DNA of 64,000 nt from DAOUJI01 sp965219565 (lineage in GTDB: Bacteria > Chloroflexota > Dehalococcoidia > Lucifugimonadales > JAGWBF01). The notes beneath the pieces were generated by a model that saw only the letters and a program-made list of their open reading frames with translations, was not told the DNA's origin and searched no databases. Below, in pieces: positions 26,497 through 35,370 of the stretch (its first letter is position 1; each line of letters opens with the position of its first letter). The position numbers and the translations under genes were made by a program. The stretch covers positions 1,798,001-1,862,000 of the forward strand of contig OZ244780.1 of NCBI GenBank assembly GCA_965219565.1, written 5' to 3'.

Positions 26497-26503
26497 GTAT
26501 GCC

Positions 26504-27022
26504 TCAGCGAATCTCTCGACTCATAACTTCGTCGGCCTCTCGCCGTCTCAGGTGGCAGAGGGCAATGGCCAGAGCGTCGGCGGCATCCGACGGCTCAGGT
26601 TCTGACTCCAGGCCCAGAAGCATCCGGACCATGTTTTGCACCTGCTCCTTGGTGGCCCTGCCGTGGTCGGCCACGGCCACCTTCACTTGGGACGGGGAGT
26701 ATCGGAATATGGGCACCGCCTGGCCAGCCGCGGCTATGAGCGCCACGGCCTGGGCTTGCCCCACGGCCAGCGCGGGCCCCGAAAACTGGTTCTCACCGCG
26801 CCCCACGAAGGGCTCCTCCACTGCCATGGCGTCGGGCTGGAAGATGCCTATCATGTTTACCACGTGGGTGAACAGTTGGTACAAACGGTCCTCGATGGGA
26901 ATGGAGGACTTCAGCGCCACTACTCCGTAGTCCACCGCGTCGGCCACGTTCTGGGAATGGTGGGAGTCCAACAGAGCGTACCCCATGCGCACAGTGCCTG
27001 GGTCGATGCCCAACACTCGCAT
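26504..27022 (-). CDS. ruvC: Crossover junction endodeoxyribonuclease RuvC
   Basis: A 172-residue Holliday junction resolvase. The catalytic acids fit the family: D7 in LGIDPG, a Glu in VEEPF, and the C-terminal Asp pair in SDAADALA. It is placed between yebC and ruvA, the common bacterial order yebC-ruvC-ruvA. Confidence 0.97.
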   Translation of the reverse strand: MRVLGIDPGTVRMGYALLDSHHSQNVADAVDYGVVALKSSIPIEDRLYQLFTHVVNMIGIFQPDAMAVEEPFVGRGENQFSGPALAVGQAQAVALIAAAGQAVPIFRYSPSQVKVAVADHGRATKEQVQNMVRMLLGLESEPEPSDAADALAIALCHLRRREADEVMSREIR

Positions 27023-27037
27023 GGCGGAACCTAGTCC

Positions 27038-27799
27038 TTAGCCCTCATCCCGGTACTTTTCCAGGGCCTCGTCAGGAAAGTCGGCGTTGCTGTAGACCCG
27101 CTGCACATCGGACAACTCTTCCAGGTCGTCCAGCAGGCGGAGGGTCTGGGCTGCCTCCTTGTCGCTCAACGACACCGTGGACCTGGGCATCATGGAGATT
27201 TCTGCGGAAGGGGTCTCCACTTCGTGCCTGTTCAGCACGTCACGGATGGACTCGAGGGTTTCGGGCTGGGTGTGTATCTCAACGTAGCCGCCTTCCACCT
27301 TAACGTCGTCCGCTGCGGCGTCTATTGCTACTAGAGCGATCTCTTCAGCCGTCTCGGTGTCCACGTCCAGGGTGATTATTCCCTTGGACTCGAAGTTCCA
27401 GGAGACGCATCCGGCCTCCCCAAGGTTTCCGCCTGCCTTAGCGAACACAGAACGCACTTCGGCCGCGGTCCTGTTGCGGTTGGTGGTGAGGGCTTGGAGC
27501 ATTATCGCGGCGCCGCCGGGGCCGTAGCCCTCGTAACGGATGTCCTCCAGTTGTTCAGCCCCCTCGCCGGAGCCTGCTGCCCTATTTATCGCCCGCTCAA
27601 TGGTGTCCATGGGCATGTTGGAGCCTTTGGCCTTGTCAATGGCCAGTCTGAGCTTGAAGTTCATGGTCGGGTCGGGGCCTCCGCCCTGCTGGACCGCTAT
27701 GGCGATGTCGCGGCTGAGCTTGGTGAAGAGCTGGCCGCGCTTTGCGTCGGCAGCTCCTTTGGCCCTCTTGATAGTCGACCACTTTGAGTGACCGGACAT
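27038..27799 (-). CDS. yebC: YebC/PmpR-family protein
   Basis: A 253-residue three-domain protein, widely annotated as a transcriptional regulator; recent work on the family also links it to translation of proline stretches. It starts with the conserved MSGHSKWSTIKRAKG and has the A-GP-GG and NRNRTA segments. AGGAGGT lies just before the ATG. It is the first gene of the ruvC-ruvA-uvrB run. Confidence 0.96.
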   Translation of the reverse strand: MSGHSKWSTIKRAKGAADAKRGQLFTKLSRDIAIAVQQGGGPDPTMNFKLRLAIDKAKGSNMPMDTIERAINRAAGSGEGAEQLEDIRYEGYGPGGAAIMLQALTTNRNRTAAEVRSVFAKAGGNLGEAGCVSWNFESKGIITLDVDTETAEEIALVAIDAAADDVKVEGGYVEIHTQPETLESIRDVLNRHEVETPSAEISMMPRSTVSLSDKEAAQTLRLLDDLEELSDVQRVYSNADFPDEALEKYRDEG

Positions 27800-27846
27800 G
27801 TGTACCTCCTCGTATTTAACCGAGGCCAGGCAATGTTGTTAGGGGG

Positions 27847-27875
27847 ATTTTATCACCGGCTTTCAGCCAGGGTAA
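27847..27875 (-). promoter_or_regulatory. Probable promoter of yebC-ruvC-ruvA-uvrB
   Basis: On the minus strand: TTACCC (27875-27870), a 17-base spacer and TAAAAT (27852-27847), about 48 bases before the yebC start. The -35 box is weak. Confidence 0.45.
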
Positions 27876-27955
27876 AGGCGGCGGCGCCTGAAGCGTCTTA
27901 TTTTTCAACATTTTCGCCCCATGATACAATTCAGACTGCCCTATCGCCTCTTCTT

Positions 27956-28612
27956 ATGAACGTTAGAATACGGCCGTTGACGCCTCAGGACATCAAGCAG
28001 GTGTCCCTCATTGAGCGGGAGGCTTTTCCAACCCTTTGGCCTCCGACCAGGCTCCGGAATGAGCTGGACAACAAGGCCGCACGCTATCTGGTGGCCTATG
28101 AGCCAGGACCTCTAGCAGAATCCGCCGCCGCCGCAACTCCTACCTTGAGGTTCGGTCTGTTACAGAGGGCATGGGAGTTCATCAAGGACATCACCCTGGG
28201 CGCCGACCCAGACGACTCCACCAATGACACCATTCTGGGGTTTGTGGGTATAAGGCTCATCGTTGATGAGGCCCACATTACGGGCATTGCCGTTTCCGAG
28301 TCTCACAGAGGTCAGTCTCTAGGCGAGCTTCTTATCGTGGGTTCGATAGACCTGGCGCTGATGGAGAAGTCCTCCGTTGTCACGTTGGAAGCGCGGGTCT
28401 CCAACAATGTGGCCCAGTCCCTCTATGAGAAATACGGCTTCCAGCGGATGGGAGTGAGGAAGCGGTACTACTCCGACAACGGAGAAGACGCCGTAATCAT
28501 GACGACCCGCCTGATACACAGCTCCGAGTACCAGCAGATATTCAAGGGGCTTAAAGCGGCCTTGGAGGAGCGAAAGGGCGAAATCCGCATCCAACTGCCG
28601 CTGTCCGCCTGA
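27956..28612 (+). CDS. rimI: GNAT N-acetyltransferase, RimI-like
   Basis: A 218-residue GNAT-fold acetyltransferase resembling ribosomal-protein-alanine acetyltransferase. Signs are the start hydrophobic-R-P-hydrophobic-T-x-x-D, the acetyl-CoA loop HRGQSLGELL, and the C-terminal N-x-x-A-x-x-L-Y-x-K-Y-GF motif. About 40 extra residues lie between the first strand pair (roughly residues 45-90), so it is longer than the 150-residue canonical RimI. The ATG at 27956 is chosen because it begins the conserved domain; the frame also stays open upstream through the yebC promoter. tsaB and tsaD are not adjacent. Confidence 0.78.
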   Translation: MNVRIRPLTPQDIKQVSLIEREAFPTLWPPTRLRNELDNKAARYLVAYEPGPLAESAAAATPTLRFGLLQRAWEFIKDITLGADPDDSTNDTILGFVGIRLIVDEAHITGIAVSESHRGQSLGELLIVGSIDLALMEKSSVVTLEARVSNNVAQSLYEKYGFQRMGVRKRYYSDNGEDAVIMTTRLIHSSEYQQIFKGLKAALEERKGEIRIQLPLSA

Positions 28613-28642
28613 TGACTGCCAATACCCCTGGAGTCCAAGCAA

Positions 28643-29041
28643 TCATCCATTGAGCTTGGGGCGGAGTGCTCCAATCGCGAAATGCTCGGCCCATTTGATG
28701 TCCATGTTAAGTTCGGCGCTGGTCATGTAACGTATTACGACGTTGTCCTTAATCCAGTCCCTACTCTCACTTTTGTCGCGATAGTACCCCTTCTTCACAA
28801 GTGTTTCCGCAAGGTCAGACGAAGTAGTGCCGGCCCAATGGTCTTTCATCCGGCTTCTAATTCCTTTACGGCTCTGACCAATATACAGTGCTTCCTCCAC
28901 ACGGTTTGAGAATACATAGATTCCACTTTCGTCAGGGACCTCATACATCGTCCCGCCACTGAATCGAATCTGAGGCTTTTCCAACAGACCTTTCACCATA
29001 CTGTGTCCTTCTTCGATGTTCGCGCCTAGGTTGTTTGCCAT
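28643..29041 (-). CDS. Stand-alone GIY-YIG domain protein
   Basis: A 132-residue protein consisting mainly of one GIY-YIG nuclease domain. GIY (in SGIYVF) and YIG (in ALYIGQS) are followed by the conserved Arg (GIRSRMKDH), and a Glu (WAEHFAIG) precedes the final P-x-L-N motif, so the catalytic set appears complete. There is no UvrC, homing-endonuclease or transposon context, so its role may be DNA repair, restriction or RNA processing. TTAGGAGG precedes the ATG. Codon and base use look more AT-rich than the flanking genes, a possible sign of transfer. Confidence 0.82.
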   Translation of the reverse strand: MANNLGANIEEGHSMVKGLLEKPQIRFSGGTMYEVPDESGIYVFSNRVEEALYIGQSRKGIRSRMKDHWAGTTSSDLAETLVKKGYYRDKSESRDWIKDNVVIRYMTSAELNMDIKWAEHFAIGALRPKLNG

Positions 29042-29197
29042 TGCAGTCCTCCTAATTTTTTATATGCCGTTCATTCTTCCATTATGGGTCTGTATTTCGT
29101 TGCGGTAAATTGCTTTACCTCCCCTACACTATCCCTACACTCCCCCTTTGGCTTCTGCTCAGTCGGTTTTCAGGTAAAGAGGCAAGAAGGGCAATAG

Positions 29198-29226
29198 TTG
29201 ACCCGCCCTTGGGGCATTGGTAGAAT
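29198..29226 (+). promoter_or_regulatory. Sigma-70-type promoter of the coaE-norQ-nudix-VWA run
   Basis: TTGACC (29198-29203), a 17-base spacer and TAGAAT (29221-29226), 60 bases before coaE. With the 3-30 base gaps downstream it could drive all four genes. Confidence 0.7.
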
Positions 29227-29286
29227 ACCGCCATGCTTTGGCCACGCCCGAAGCTGCCTGCATGGCATCTCCGTTAAGGTTCATTG

Positions 29287-29898
29287 ATGCTCGTAATCGG
29301 CCTCACCGGCGGCATAGGGACAGGTAAGAGTCTGGTCGCACACATGCTTGGAGAGCTTGGGGCAGAGATTATAGACGCAGACCGCATTGGCCACGAGGCC
29401 TATACGCCCCACACTCCAGTCTGGAAAGAAGTGGTGGAGGCCTTTGGCGAGGACATCCTCCAGACGAGCGGTGAGATCGACCGCAAACGGCTGGGTTCCA
29501 TTGTGTTCAGTGACCCTAAGGAGTTGGCAAGGCTGAACTCCATCATGCACCCCCGCATGGCGGAGATGATTCACAAGCGGGTCATAGAGTTGGAAGGCCA
29601 GGGCGCCGATACAGTGGTCGTCGAGGCGGCTGTTTTGGTGGAAGCCGGGTGGGACAAGTTGCCCTGGGTCGATGAGGTGTGGGTTACCAGGTCCGACGAG
29701 GAGCAGGTTGTACAGCGGATCAAGGAACGCAACAACCTTCCCGACGAAGAGATAAGGAAACGGATCGGGTCCCAACTCCCATTCGAGGAGAGGTCTCGAA
29801 ACGCGCAGGTCGTGGTCGACAATTCGGGGGCTATAGACGGTCTGAAGAAGTCCGTCGAGTCCATCTGGGAAAGCAGAGTGAAAGGTAAGGTCTCATAG
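29287..29898 (+). CDS. coaE: Dephospho-CoA kinase
   Basis: A 203-residue P-loop kinase that phosphorylates dephospho-CoA, the final step of CoA synthesis. Walker A is GLTGGIGTGKS at residues 5-15. The substrate-binding DADRIGHE and the lid-region arginines are present. The ATG at 29287 follows an in-frame TTG at 29284, and either could serve. Two bases separate its stop from the NorQ-like ATPase, so it heads an operon with unrelated-looking partners. Confidence 0.95.
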   Translation: MLVIGLTGGIGTGKSLVAHMLGELGAEIIDADRIGHEAYTPHTPVWKEVVEAFGEDILQTSGEIDRKRLGSIVFSDPKELARLNSIMHPRMAEMIHKRVIELEGQGADTVVVEAAVLVEAGWDKLPWVDEVWVTRSDEEQVVQRIKERNNLPDEEIRKRIGSQLPFEERSRNAQVVVDNSGAIDGLKKSVESIWESRVKGKVS

Positions 29899-29900
29899 GT

Positions 29901-30803
29901 ATGGCACAAGCCGCCCAGGATACATACTTGGAAGTTGACATTGAGGAGTACGTCATAGCGTACGAGCCTTATTTCGCTCCCGTCGGCGATGAAATAGAGC
30001 TGTTCGAAGCCGCTTACCACCAGCAGCTGCCGGTGCTGCTGAAAGGGCCGACAGGCTGCGGAAAGACCCGGTTCATCGAATATATGTCCTGGCGTCTCGG
30101 TCGCCCGCTCACTGTGGTGAAGAAGAAGGGCAAGTCCGCACAGCCTCAGGCACAGGTCAACGGCAGGAAGGTCCCCCTTATAACAATTGCCTGTCACGAG
30201 GACTTGACCGCCAGCGACCTCGTTGGACGTTACCTGCTAGAGCCGGACGGCACCCGCTGGATGGACGGCCCGCTGACCAAGGCGGTCAAGGCTGGAGCCA
30301 TCTGCTACCTCGACGAAATCGTAGAGGCGCGGAAGGATACAACCGTGCTTATACACCCCCTCACAGACCACCGGCGCGCGCTGCCCGTGGACAAGAAGGG
30401 GCAAATCATAGAGGCGCACAACCAGTTCCTGCTGGTCATCTCCTACAACCCGGGATACCAGAGCGCTCTGAAGGACCTGAAGCACTCGACCCGGCAGAGG
30501 TTCGTGGCAATCGAGTTCGACTACCCGCCCAAGGAGATTGAGCGGGAGGTGATTCAGAAGGAGAGCGGATGCTCTCTGGAGCACGCGGAGGCCCTCGCCA
30601 AGCTGGGCGAGAAAGTCCGGAACCTGAAAGACCACGGACTTCAAGAGGGGGCCAGCACCAGGCTGCTCATATACGCCGGCAAGCTGATGGCCCAGGGAAT
30701 CGCACCCAGGCGCGCCTGCCAGGTATCGGTCGTGTGGGCCCTCACGGACGACCAGGAAATACAGAAGAGTGTAGAAGAAGTGGCGTCCTCCATATTCGAG
30801 TAG
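29901..30803 (+). CDS. MoxR-type AAA+ ATPase, NorQ/CbbQ/GvpN branch
   Basis: A 300-residue AAA+ ATPase. Walker A is GPTGCGKT at residues 49-56. The NorQ/CbbQ-specific block ACHEDLTASDLVGRYLL, the Walker B region AICYLDEIVEA and the sensor region SYNPGYQ are clear. This branch works with a VWA partner to insert metal into, or remodel, client enzymes: NorQ with NorD for nitric oxide reductase, CbbQ with CbbO for RuBisCO. About 15 extra residues (roughly 71-87, Lys/Gln-rich) sit before the ACHEDL block. The VWA partner is encoded 640 bases downstream, with a Nudix gene between. Confidence 0.9.
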   Translation: MAQAAQDTYLEVDIEEYVIAYEPYFAPVGDEIELFEAAYHQQLPVLLKGPTGCGKTRFIEYMSWRLGRPLTVVKKKGKSAQPQAQVNGRKVPLITIACHEDLTASDLVGRYLLEPDGTRWMDGPLTKAVKAGAICYLDEIVEARKDTTVLIHPLTDHRRALPVDKKGQIIEAHNQFLLVISYNPGYQSALKDLKHSTRQRFVAIEFDYPPKEIEREVIQKESGCSLEHAEALAKLGEKVRNLKDHGLQEGASTRLLIYAGKLMAQGIAPRRACQVSVVWALTDDQEIQKSVEEVASSIFE

Positions 30804-30833
30804 ACGCCGCCGACATGGACAGGTAAGACCCCG

Positions 30834-31445
30834 GTGTCAATCGAAACTTACGACAGATCATCGAAGATTTTTCAAGCGCTTCGTCTCTCCCTGTCCGCCC
30901 GCGAAAAAGCCTCCGTCCCCTCCGACGGACTCAGACCCGCCGCTGTTCTGATTCTCCTGTACAACAAATCGGGAGAACCCCACATACTGCTGAACAAACG
31001 ATCTCAGCAGGTGGAACACCACAAGGGGGAGATTTCTTTCCCAGGCGGCGGCCGGGACGCGGAGGACGTTGACTTCCTGGCCACTGCTTTGAGGGAAACC
31101 TACGAAGAGATGGGGGTCGAACCCAAGGACGTCACAATCATCGGAGAGCTGGACGACGTTGTAACCAGGTCGGATTTCTGTGTGCGGGTGTATGTCGGGA
31201 CGATACCCTATCCCTACCCGTTCAAACCCTATGCACGGGAAGTCGCCGAGGTCCTGGAAGTCCCCATGAACGTCCTGCTGGACCGGGCCAACTGGAGGGA
31301 AGAGGCCCGCTTGACGGACTGGGCATTGCAAAAGTCATACAGCTACGCGTATAAAGAGCATCTGGTCTACGGCGCTACCGCAATGATGGTCAGACAGCTG
31401 ATCGACGTATATTCGAGCCTGGAGACGGTCCGGAGAGGAAGTTGA
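30834..31445 (+). CDS. Nudix hydrolase, CoA pyrophosphatase type
   Basis: A 203-residue Nudix hydrolase. The Nudix box is GG-x5-D ... AT-x-LRETYEEMG. Just before it lies the UPF0035/CoA-ase signature, here read as LLNKRS-x5-H-x-GEISFPGG, which marks enzymes that split CoA or acyl-CoA to 3',5'-ADP and phosphopantetheine. Its place in the same run as coaE, which makes CoA, is suggestive. The start is GTG. It lies between a NorQ-type ATPase and its VWA partner. Confidence 0.88.
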   Translation: MSIETYDRSSKIFQALRLSLSAREKASVPSDGLRPAAVLILLYNKSGEPHILLNKRSQQVEHHKGEISFPGGGRDAEDVDFLATALRETYEEMGVEPKDVTIIGELDDVVTRSDFCVRVYVGTIPYPYPFKPYAREVAEVLEVPMNVLLDRANWREEARLTDWALQKSYSYAYKEHLVYGATAMMVRQLIDVYSSLETVRRGS

Positions 31446-31446
31446 C

Positions 31447-34400
31447 TTGTCGGAGTCCAATGCAAAACCAACCTTGAGTCAGTTGGAACGGGAGCTTGGT
31501 AAGCTTCCCTCTGTAGTGCTCCAGGAGTATGAGGCCGCCAAAGAGAAGGTTTCCGCAGCTTTCAACGAGGACGAGCTCTTTTTGTGGAGTAAAGAAGGGC
31601 TGTCCATAGCCAACCAGACCGTCAGGTCGTGGGAGGTGGCGGCGGAATACTTCAAGTCGGCGCCCGACGTTGCCGCGTACCTGCCCTTCTCGTCCTTTAT
31701 GCAGTGGGCGCGGTGCGGCTCCTATCTCGCTCAGGACTCGCCCACACTAGCCGTCGCCTTCTTCAAGGCCAGCCCGGACATCGTTCCCGCCCTCAGGCCC
31801 CAGCACATACCCCGTTGGGCGGGACTGGGACGCAGCCTATACAAAGGCACCTGGAAGTCGTCGACCTTGGCCGGACGCTTTTACGAGATCAGCCCACACC
31901 TTATCAAGAGTCTGCCCTTCTGGGAAGTGGAGGTGTTCGCCGCCTTGGTGGAGGCCGTGTCCCTCAAGTCGTACGACATGGCGTCGGAATGCCTGACCCT
32001 GGGCCAGGACATACTCCCCCAAATGGGCAGGGAACGTGAAACGTTCCTATCCATGGCCAGAGAGCTGACAGAGGCCAACTGGCGGGAGGTAAAAGCCACC
32101 TTAGAGACGTGCGGCAGGGCGCTTCCGGGCATAGACAGCGCCCAGAAGAGCCGCTTCCTACGACTGACTGAACGGCTGGTGAAGTCGGGCCAGAAAGACG
32201 TCCCGACCTTTCTGTCCGACGGCGCAAGGGCCCTGCAGCAGGTCAACAGTTCCTCCCAGCGTTACATAATCGACCTGGCCGAGACTCTGATGGGCGTGTC
32301 GCCTCAGGCCGTCGCGCCGTTCCTCGCCAACCTGGATATGGTGTTGACCCGTGTGACCTTGAACCAGCTGGAAATCTGGTTCCAGCGGGGCATGGCCGTG
32401 CTCAAGGAAAACCCCGACGGAGGGATAGCCTACTTCAAAGTGGAATCCAGCACGTCAGAGAACCTGCTGGAATCGCTGTCCTCCTCGATGGAATTGGAGA
32501 AGGTAAAGCCCGTCATCAGGCTGTACTGCTGCGCCCTGTCGGGTTCGTCCATCGAGGTGCAGAACAGCAAGGAGCTGGCTAACAAGAGTATCGGATGGGT
32601 TTCCGAGTCGGCGGCCACCACCGAGGGGACCAAAGTGTTCCTGCCCCCCGTCGTCGACAGGTATTCGACCAAGGACAACAACTTCGGATGGTTCAAGGTG
32701 GTCTCCACTCACCAGGTGGCTCACCTGGAGTTCGGCAGCTTCCTGTTCGAATATGACCGTCCTTCCGCCCTGTTCGACGACCGCCGTCCCGGCGAGGAGG
32801 ACAGAAGAGAGGCGGCATTGACGGCAGCCAATGCTGCCGCCCCGCCGATAGACCCAGTGTCCTCAGCCTTTGCCCAGCTTCAGGAAGACCTGGGTGAATC
32901 ATCCAGCGCCGAGCGGGGATATCTAACGGACATGGGCCGGTTCTTCCACCTCTTCGACGACCGGAGGCTGGCTCTGGACGTCTTCACAATCCTGGAAGAC
33001 GGCCGCTTGGACTTTCGGGTCAAGGTGGAGTACCCGGGCATAGTGAAACACTACCGGACCGTCCAGCTGGACTCCCGAGAGGAGAGGCCCCCCATAGACG
33101 AACTGCCCCTGTTGCAGGGCATGGTAGAGATTCTCGTCCGGTTCAGCCTTGATCAGTTCCGCGGACTCCCCGTGCCCCAGGGCTACGAGAAAACGGCGCG
33201 CGTGTTGTCCAAGCTGTTCAGGAGGCTGCTGAACGTCACGGCCACCGTTGAAGACACGGGGGAGGCGACGCTCCGGGTCTACGACATCCTGTCCAAGCTT
33301 CCCAATGAGGAAGTGCCCCCTGAGGACTACTCGCCCCAGGACCTGGACGGCCCTGAGGAGTATTCCGAAGAGGAGATGCTGGAGCTGATGCAGGAGCTCC
33401 AGTCGGGCCAGCCCACGCCCCAAAGCGGCGAGGAGGAAGAGCAGAACTATGAGTCACCCCAGGAAGTGGAATACCGGGGAGACTTCAAACCGGAGCTTGT
33501 CCAACTCCTCAACAAGCTGCGAGTCGATAAGTCCCAACAGGGGGACGGCCAGACTGAGCCAATAACCCAGGAGATGCTGGAAGAGCTTCTCAAAGACAAC
33601 CCGGAACTTGAAATGAGCGCCGAACAGGGCCAGATTCAGACAACGATGGGACTTTTCGTTCAAAACCTCATGAAGGAGGCCGGAGTGCCGCCGCCCGCAG
33701 ACCCCGGCCAAGGTCAGGGCCAGTTCGTCCACGAGCAGGAGCAGGGAGGGCCGTTGGAGGCCAAGGAGCCCCGTTCCCAGGTCTACGACGAATGGGACTT
33801 CAGAGCCGACGACTACAAGCCCAAGTGGTGCATCGTGCGGGAGAAGGAAGTCGAGGAGGGAGACATAGGCTTCTTCAACGACACCATCCGCAACTACTCC
33901 TCACTGTCGTCTGACATCCGGCGCCAGTTCGAGATGGTCATGCCCGAAAGTTTCCGCAAGGAGCGGCGGGTCATCGACGGCGAGGACTTGGACCTGGATG
34001 CTGTCATCGAGGCCCAGGTGGACCGCCGGAGCGGCATCACTCCCAACGACAAGGTGTGGTGGCGCCGTAACAAGATGGAGCGGGACGTGGCAGTGGTATT
34101 CCTGCTGGATATGAGCGCTTCCACGGCTGAGGCCATCGACGAGGGCAGGGCGGGTCCAGACGACCACGATGCCCCCGACGACCCGGTGGAGTACATGATG
34201 TGGCTCCGGTCGCGCCGCGAGGGCCTGGTGCGCAGGCAATACAAGCGAATCATCGACTTGGAAAAGGAGAGCACGGCCCTGCTTCTCCAGGCCTTGGAGA
34301 CCATAGGCGACACATACGGCATCTACGGCTTCTCCGGGTACGGCAGGGAGAACGTGGAATACTACGTCATCAAGGACATCGACGAGATTCTCCACGACCG

Positions 34401-34770
34401 GGTGAAGAGGCGCATCGACAAAATCACGCCCATGCACGCCACTCGCATGGGCCCCGCTATACGCCACGCCACTGCCAAGCTGGACGCCCAGGACGCCAAG
34501 ACCAAGATTCTCTTCCTCATCAGCGACGGAAGGCCCCAGGACAGGGGCTACAGCCGCGAGGGCGTAGAGAAGGAATATGCCGTCCATGACACCCACATGG
34601 CCCTTGTGGAAGCCAAGCGAAAGGCGGTGGTCCCCTTCTGCCTGACGGTGGACAAGTCGGGCCACGACTACCTGAAGACCATGTGCGGCGACATGAGCTA
34701 TGAGGTTTTGGACAACATCTGGTCCCTGCCCCAAAGGCTCCCCCAGCTATACCGCATGCTCACGACGTAG
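31447..34770 (+). CDS. Large VWA-domain protein, NorD/CbbO-like
   Basis: A 1107-residue protein with a TTG start one base after the Nudix stop, with GGAGAGGAAG upstream. The first 550 residues are mostly helical with TPR/HEAT-like character, and a Glu-rich, Gln-rich linker spans about 640-790. The segment beginning YDEWDFRADDYKPKWC resembles the region before the VWA domain in NorD and CbbO. The C-terminal VWA domain has an intact MIDAS DMSAS (D888, S890, S892) with a later Thr and Asp. By analogy it presents clients to the NorQ-type ATPase. No nitric oxide reductase, RuBisCO or gas-vesicle gene is in the window, so the client is unknown. Confidence 0.85.
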   Translation: MSESNAKPTLSQLERELGKLPSVVLQEYEAAKEKVSAAFNEDELFLWSKEGLSIANQTVRSWEVAAEYFKSAPDVAAYLPFSSFMQWARCGSYLAQDSPTLAVAFFKASPDIVPALRPQHIPRWAGLGRSLYKGTWKSSTLAGRFYEISPHLIKSLPFWEVEVFAALVEAVSLKSYDMASECLTLGQDILPQMGRERETFLSMARELTEANWREVKATLETCGRALPGIDSAQKSRFLRLTERLVKSGQKDVPTFLSDGARALQQVNSSSQRYIIDLAETLMGVSPQAVAPFLANLDMVLTRVTLNQLEIWFQRGMAVLKENPDGGIAYFKVESSTSENLLESLSSSMELEKVKPVIRLYCCALSGSSIEVQNSKELANKSIGWVSESAATTEGTKVFLPPVVDRYSTKDNNFGWFKVVSTHQVAHLEFGSFLFEYDRPSALFDDRRPGEEDRREAALTAANAAAPPIDPVSSAFAQLQEDLGESSSAERGYLTDMGRFFHLFDDRRLALDVFTILEDGRLDFRVKVEYPGIVKHYRTVQLDSREERPPIDELPLLQGMVEILVRFSLDQFRGLPVPQGYEKTARVLSKLFRRLLNVTATVEDTGEATLRVYDILSKLPNEEVPPEDYSPQDLDGPEEYSEEEMLELMQELQSGQPTPQSGEEEEQNYESPQEVEYRGDFKPELVQLLNKLRVDKSQQGDGQTEPITQEMLEELLKDNPELEMSAEQGQIQTTMGLFVQNLMKEAGVPPPADPGQGQGQFVHEQEQGGPLEAKEPRSQVYDEWDFRADDYKPKWCIVREKEVEEGDIGFFNDTIRNYSSLSSDIRRQFEMVMPESFRKERRVIDGEDLDLDAVIEAQVDRRSGITPNDKVWWRRNKMERDVAVVFLLDMSASTAEAIDEGRAGPDDHDAPDDPVEYMMWLRSRREGLVRRQYKRIIDLEKESTALLLQALETIGDTYGIYGFSGYGRENVEYYVIKDIDEILHDRVKRRIDKITPMHATRMGPAIRHATAKLDAQDAKTKILFLISDGRPQDRGYSREGVEKEYAVHDTHMALVEAKRKAVVPFCLTVDKSGHDYLKTMCGDMSYEVLDNIWSLPQRLPQLYRMLTT

Positions 34771-34812
34771 TGGAGGCGGATGCGCAAAAATTGGTCTTCA
34801 GGCAGGTGTGAC

Positions 34813-35058
34813 ATGCAGACCTATGTTTTTCGAGTCGTGGTAGAGCCGGATGAAGACCGTTGGCAGGCCCATTGCCCAGCCCTGGCGAAATATGCGGCTG
34901 ACACTTGGGGATATACGAAAGAGGAAGCCCTCAAGAACATAAAGGAAGTCATCGAGATGGTCTTGGAGGAGATGTCGGAAGAGAATGAGCCGATCCCCCA
35001 GGAACCAGAAGACGGAACGCCTATCTCTCCTGAACTTCGGATAGCCGTGTCTGTCTGA
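34813..35058 (+). CDS. hicB: HicB-family antitoxin
   Basis: An 81-residue protein with the HicB partial RNase H fold: a Y-hydrophobic-F-R-V-V-V-E-x-D-E start, CPAL, and an A-x-T-W-G-x-T-x-x-E-A-L-x-N-hydrophobic helix. It should bind and neutralise the HicA toxin encoded just downstream. The ATG at 34813 has AGGTG upstream; a longer frame from 34780 is less likely. No C-terminal HTH or ribbon-helix DNA-binding extension is obvious, so autoregulation may rely on the complex. Confidence 0.85.
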   Translation: MQTYVFRVVVEPDEDRWQAHCPALAKYAADTWGYTKEEALKNIKEVIEMVLEEMSEENEPIPQEPEDGTPISPELRIAVSV

Positions 35059-35059
35059 T

Positions 35060-35308
35060 TTGAACATCGACTGGAGCAGATTACGCACCATAACTGCCCG
35101 TGAACTTGTCAGCGCACTTCTTAGGGATGGTTTCGAGTTCCGTAGGCAAAAAGGCAGCCACCAACACTATCGACATCCCGACGGAAGAAGGGTCACCGTA
35201 GCGTTTCACAGTCCGGGAGACACCTTCGCTATCGGCATCCTCAGAACGATGATTCAAGATCGTGCCAAGTGGACTGTGGCTGATGTGATCCGGTTGGGCC
35301 TGTATTAG
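35060..35308 (+). CDS. hicA: HicA-family mRNA interferase toxin
   Basis: An 82-residue double-stranded-RNA-binding-fold toxin. The catalytic His is H34 in the GSHQHY motif. The frame E-L-V-x-x-L-x-x-D-GF, then R-R-Q-x-GSH and H-P-DGR-x-V-T-V is typical. The start is a TTG one base after the hicB stop. The antitoxin-first order (hicBA) is the less common arrangement. The partner pair follows the VWA gene by about 40 bases and could be read through from it. Confidence 0.87.
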   Translation: MNIDWSRLRTITARELVSALLRDGFEFRRQKGSHQHYRHPDGRRVTVAFHSPGDTFAIGILRTMIQDRAKWTVADVIRLGLY

Positions 35309-35370
35309 AGCAGTCGACACCCTCGCCGCACCAAAGGGCAGCAGGCGGGATTCTAGAGAGCCTACCCAAT

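Noticed and set aside
33901..34734. 277-codon minus-strand frame opposite the VWA domain
   Set aside because: It is antisense to the conserved MIDAS domain and shows no family pattern.
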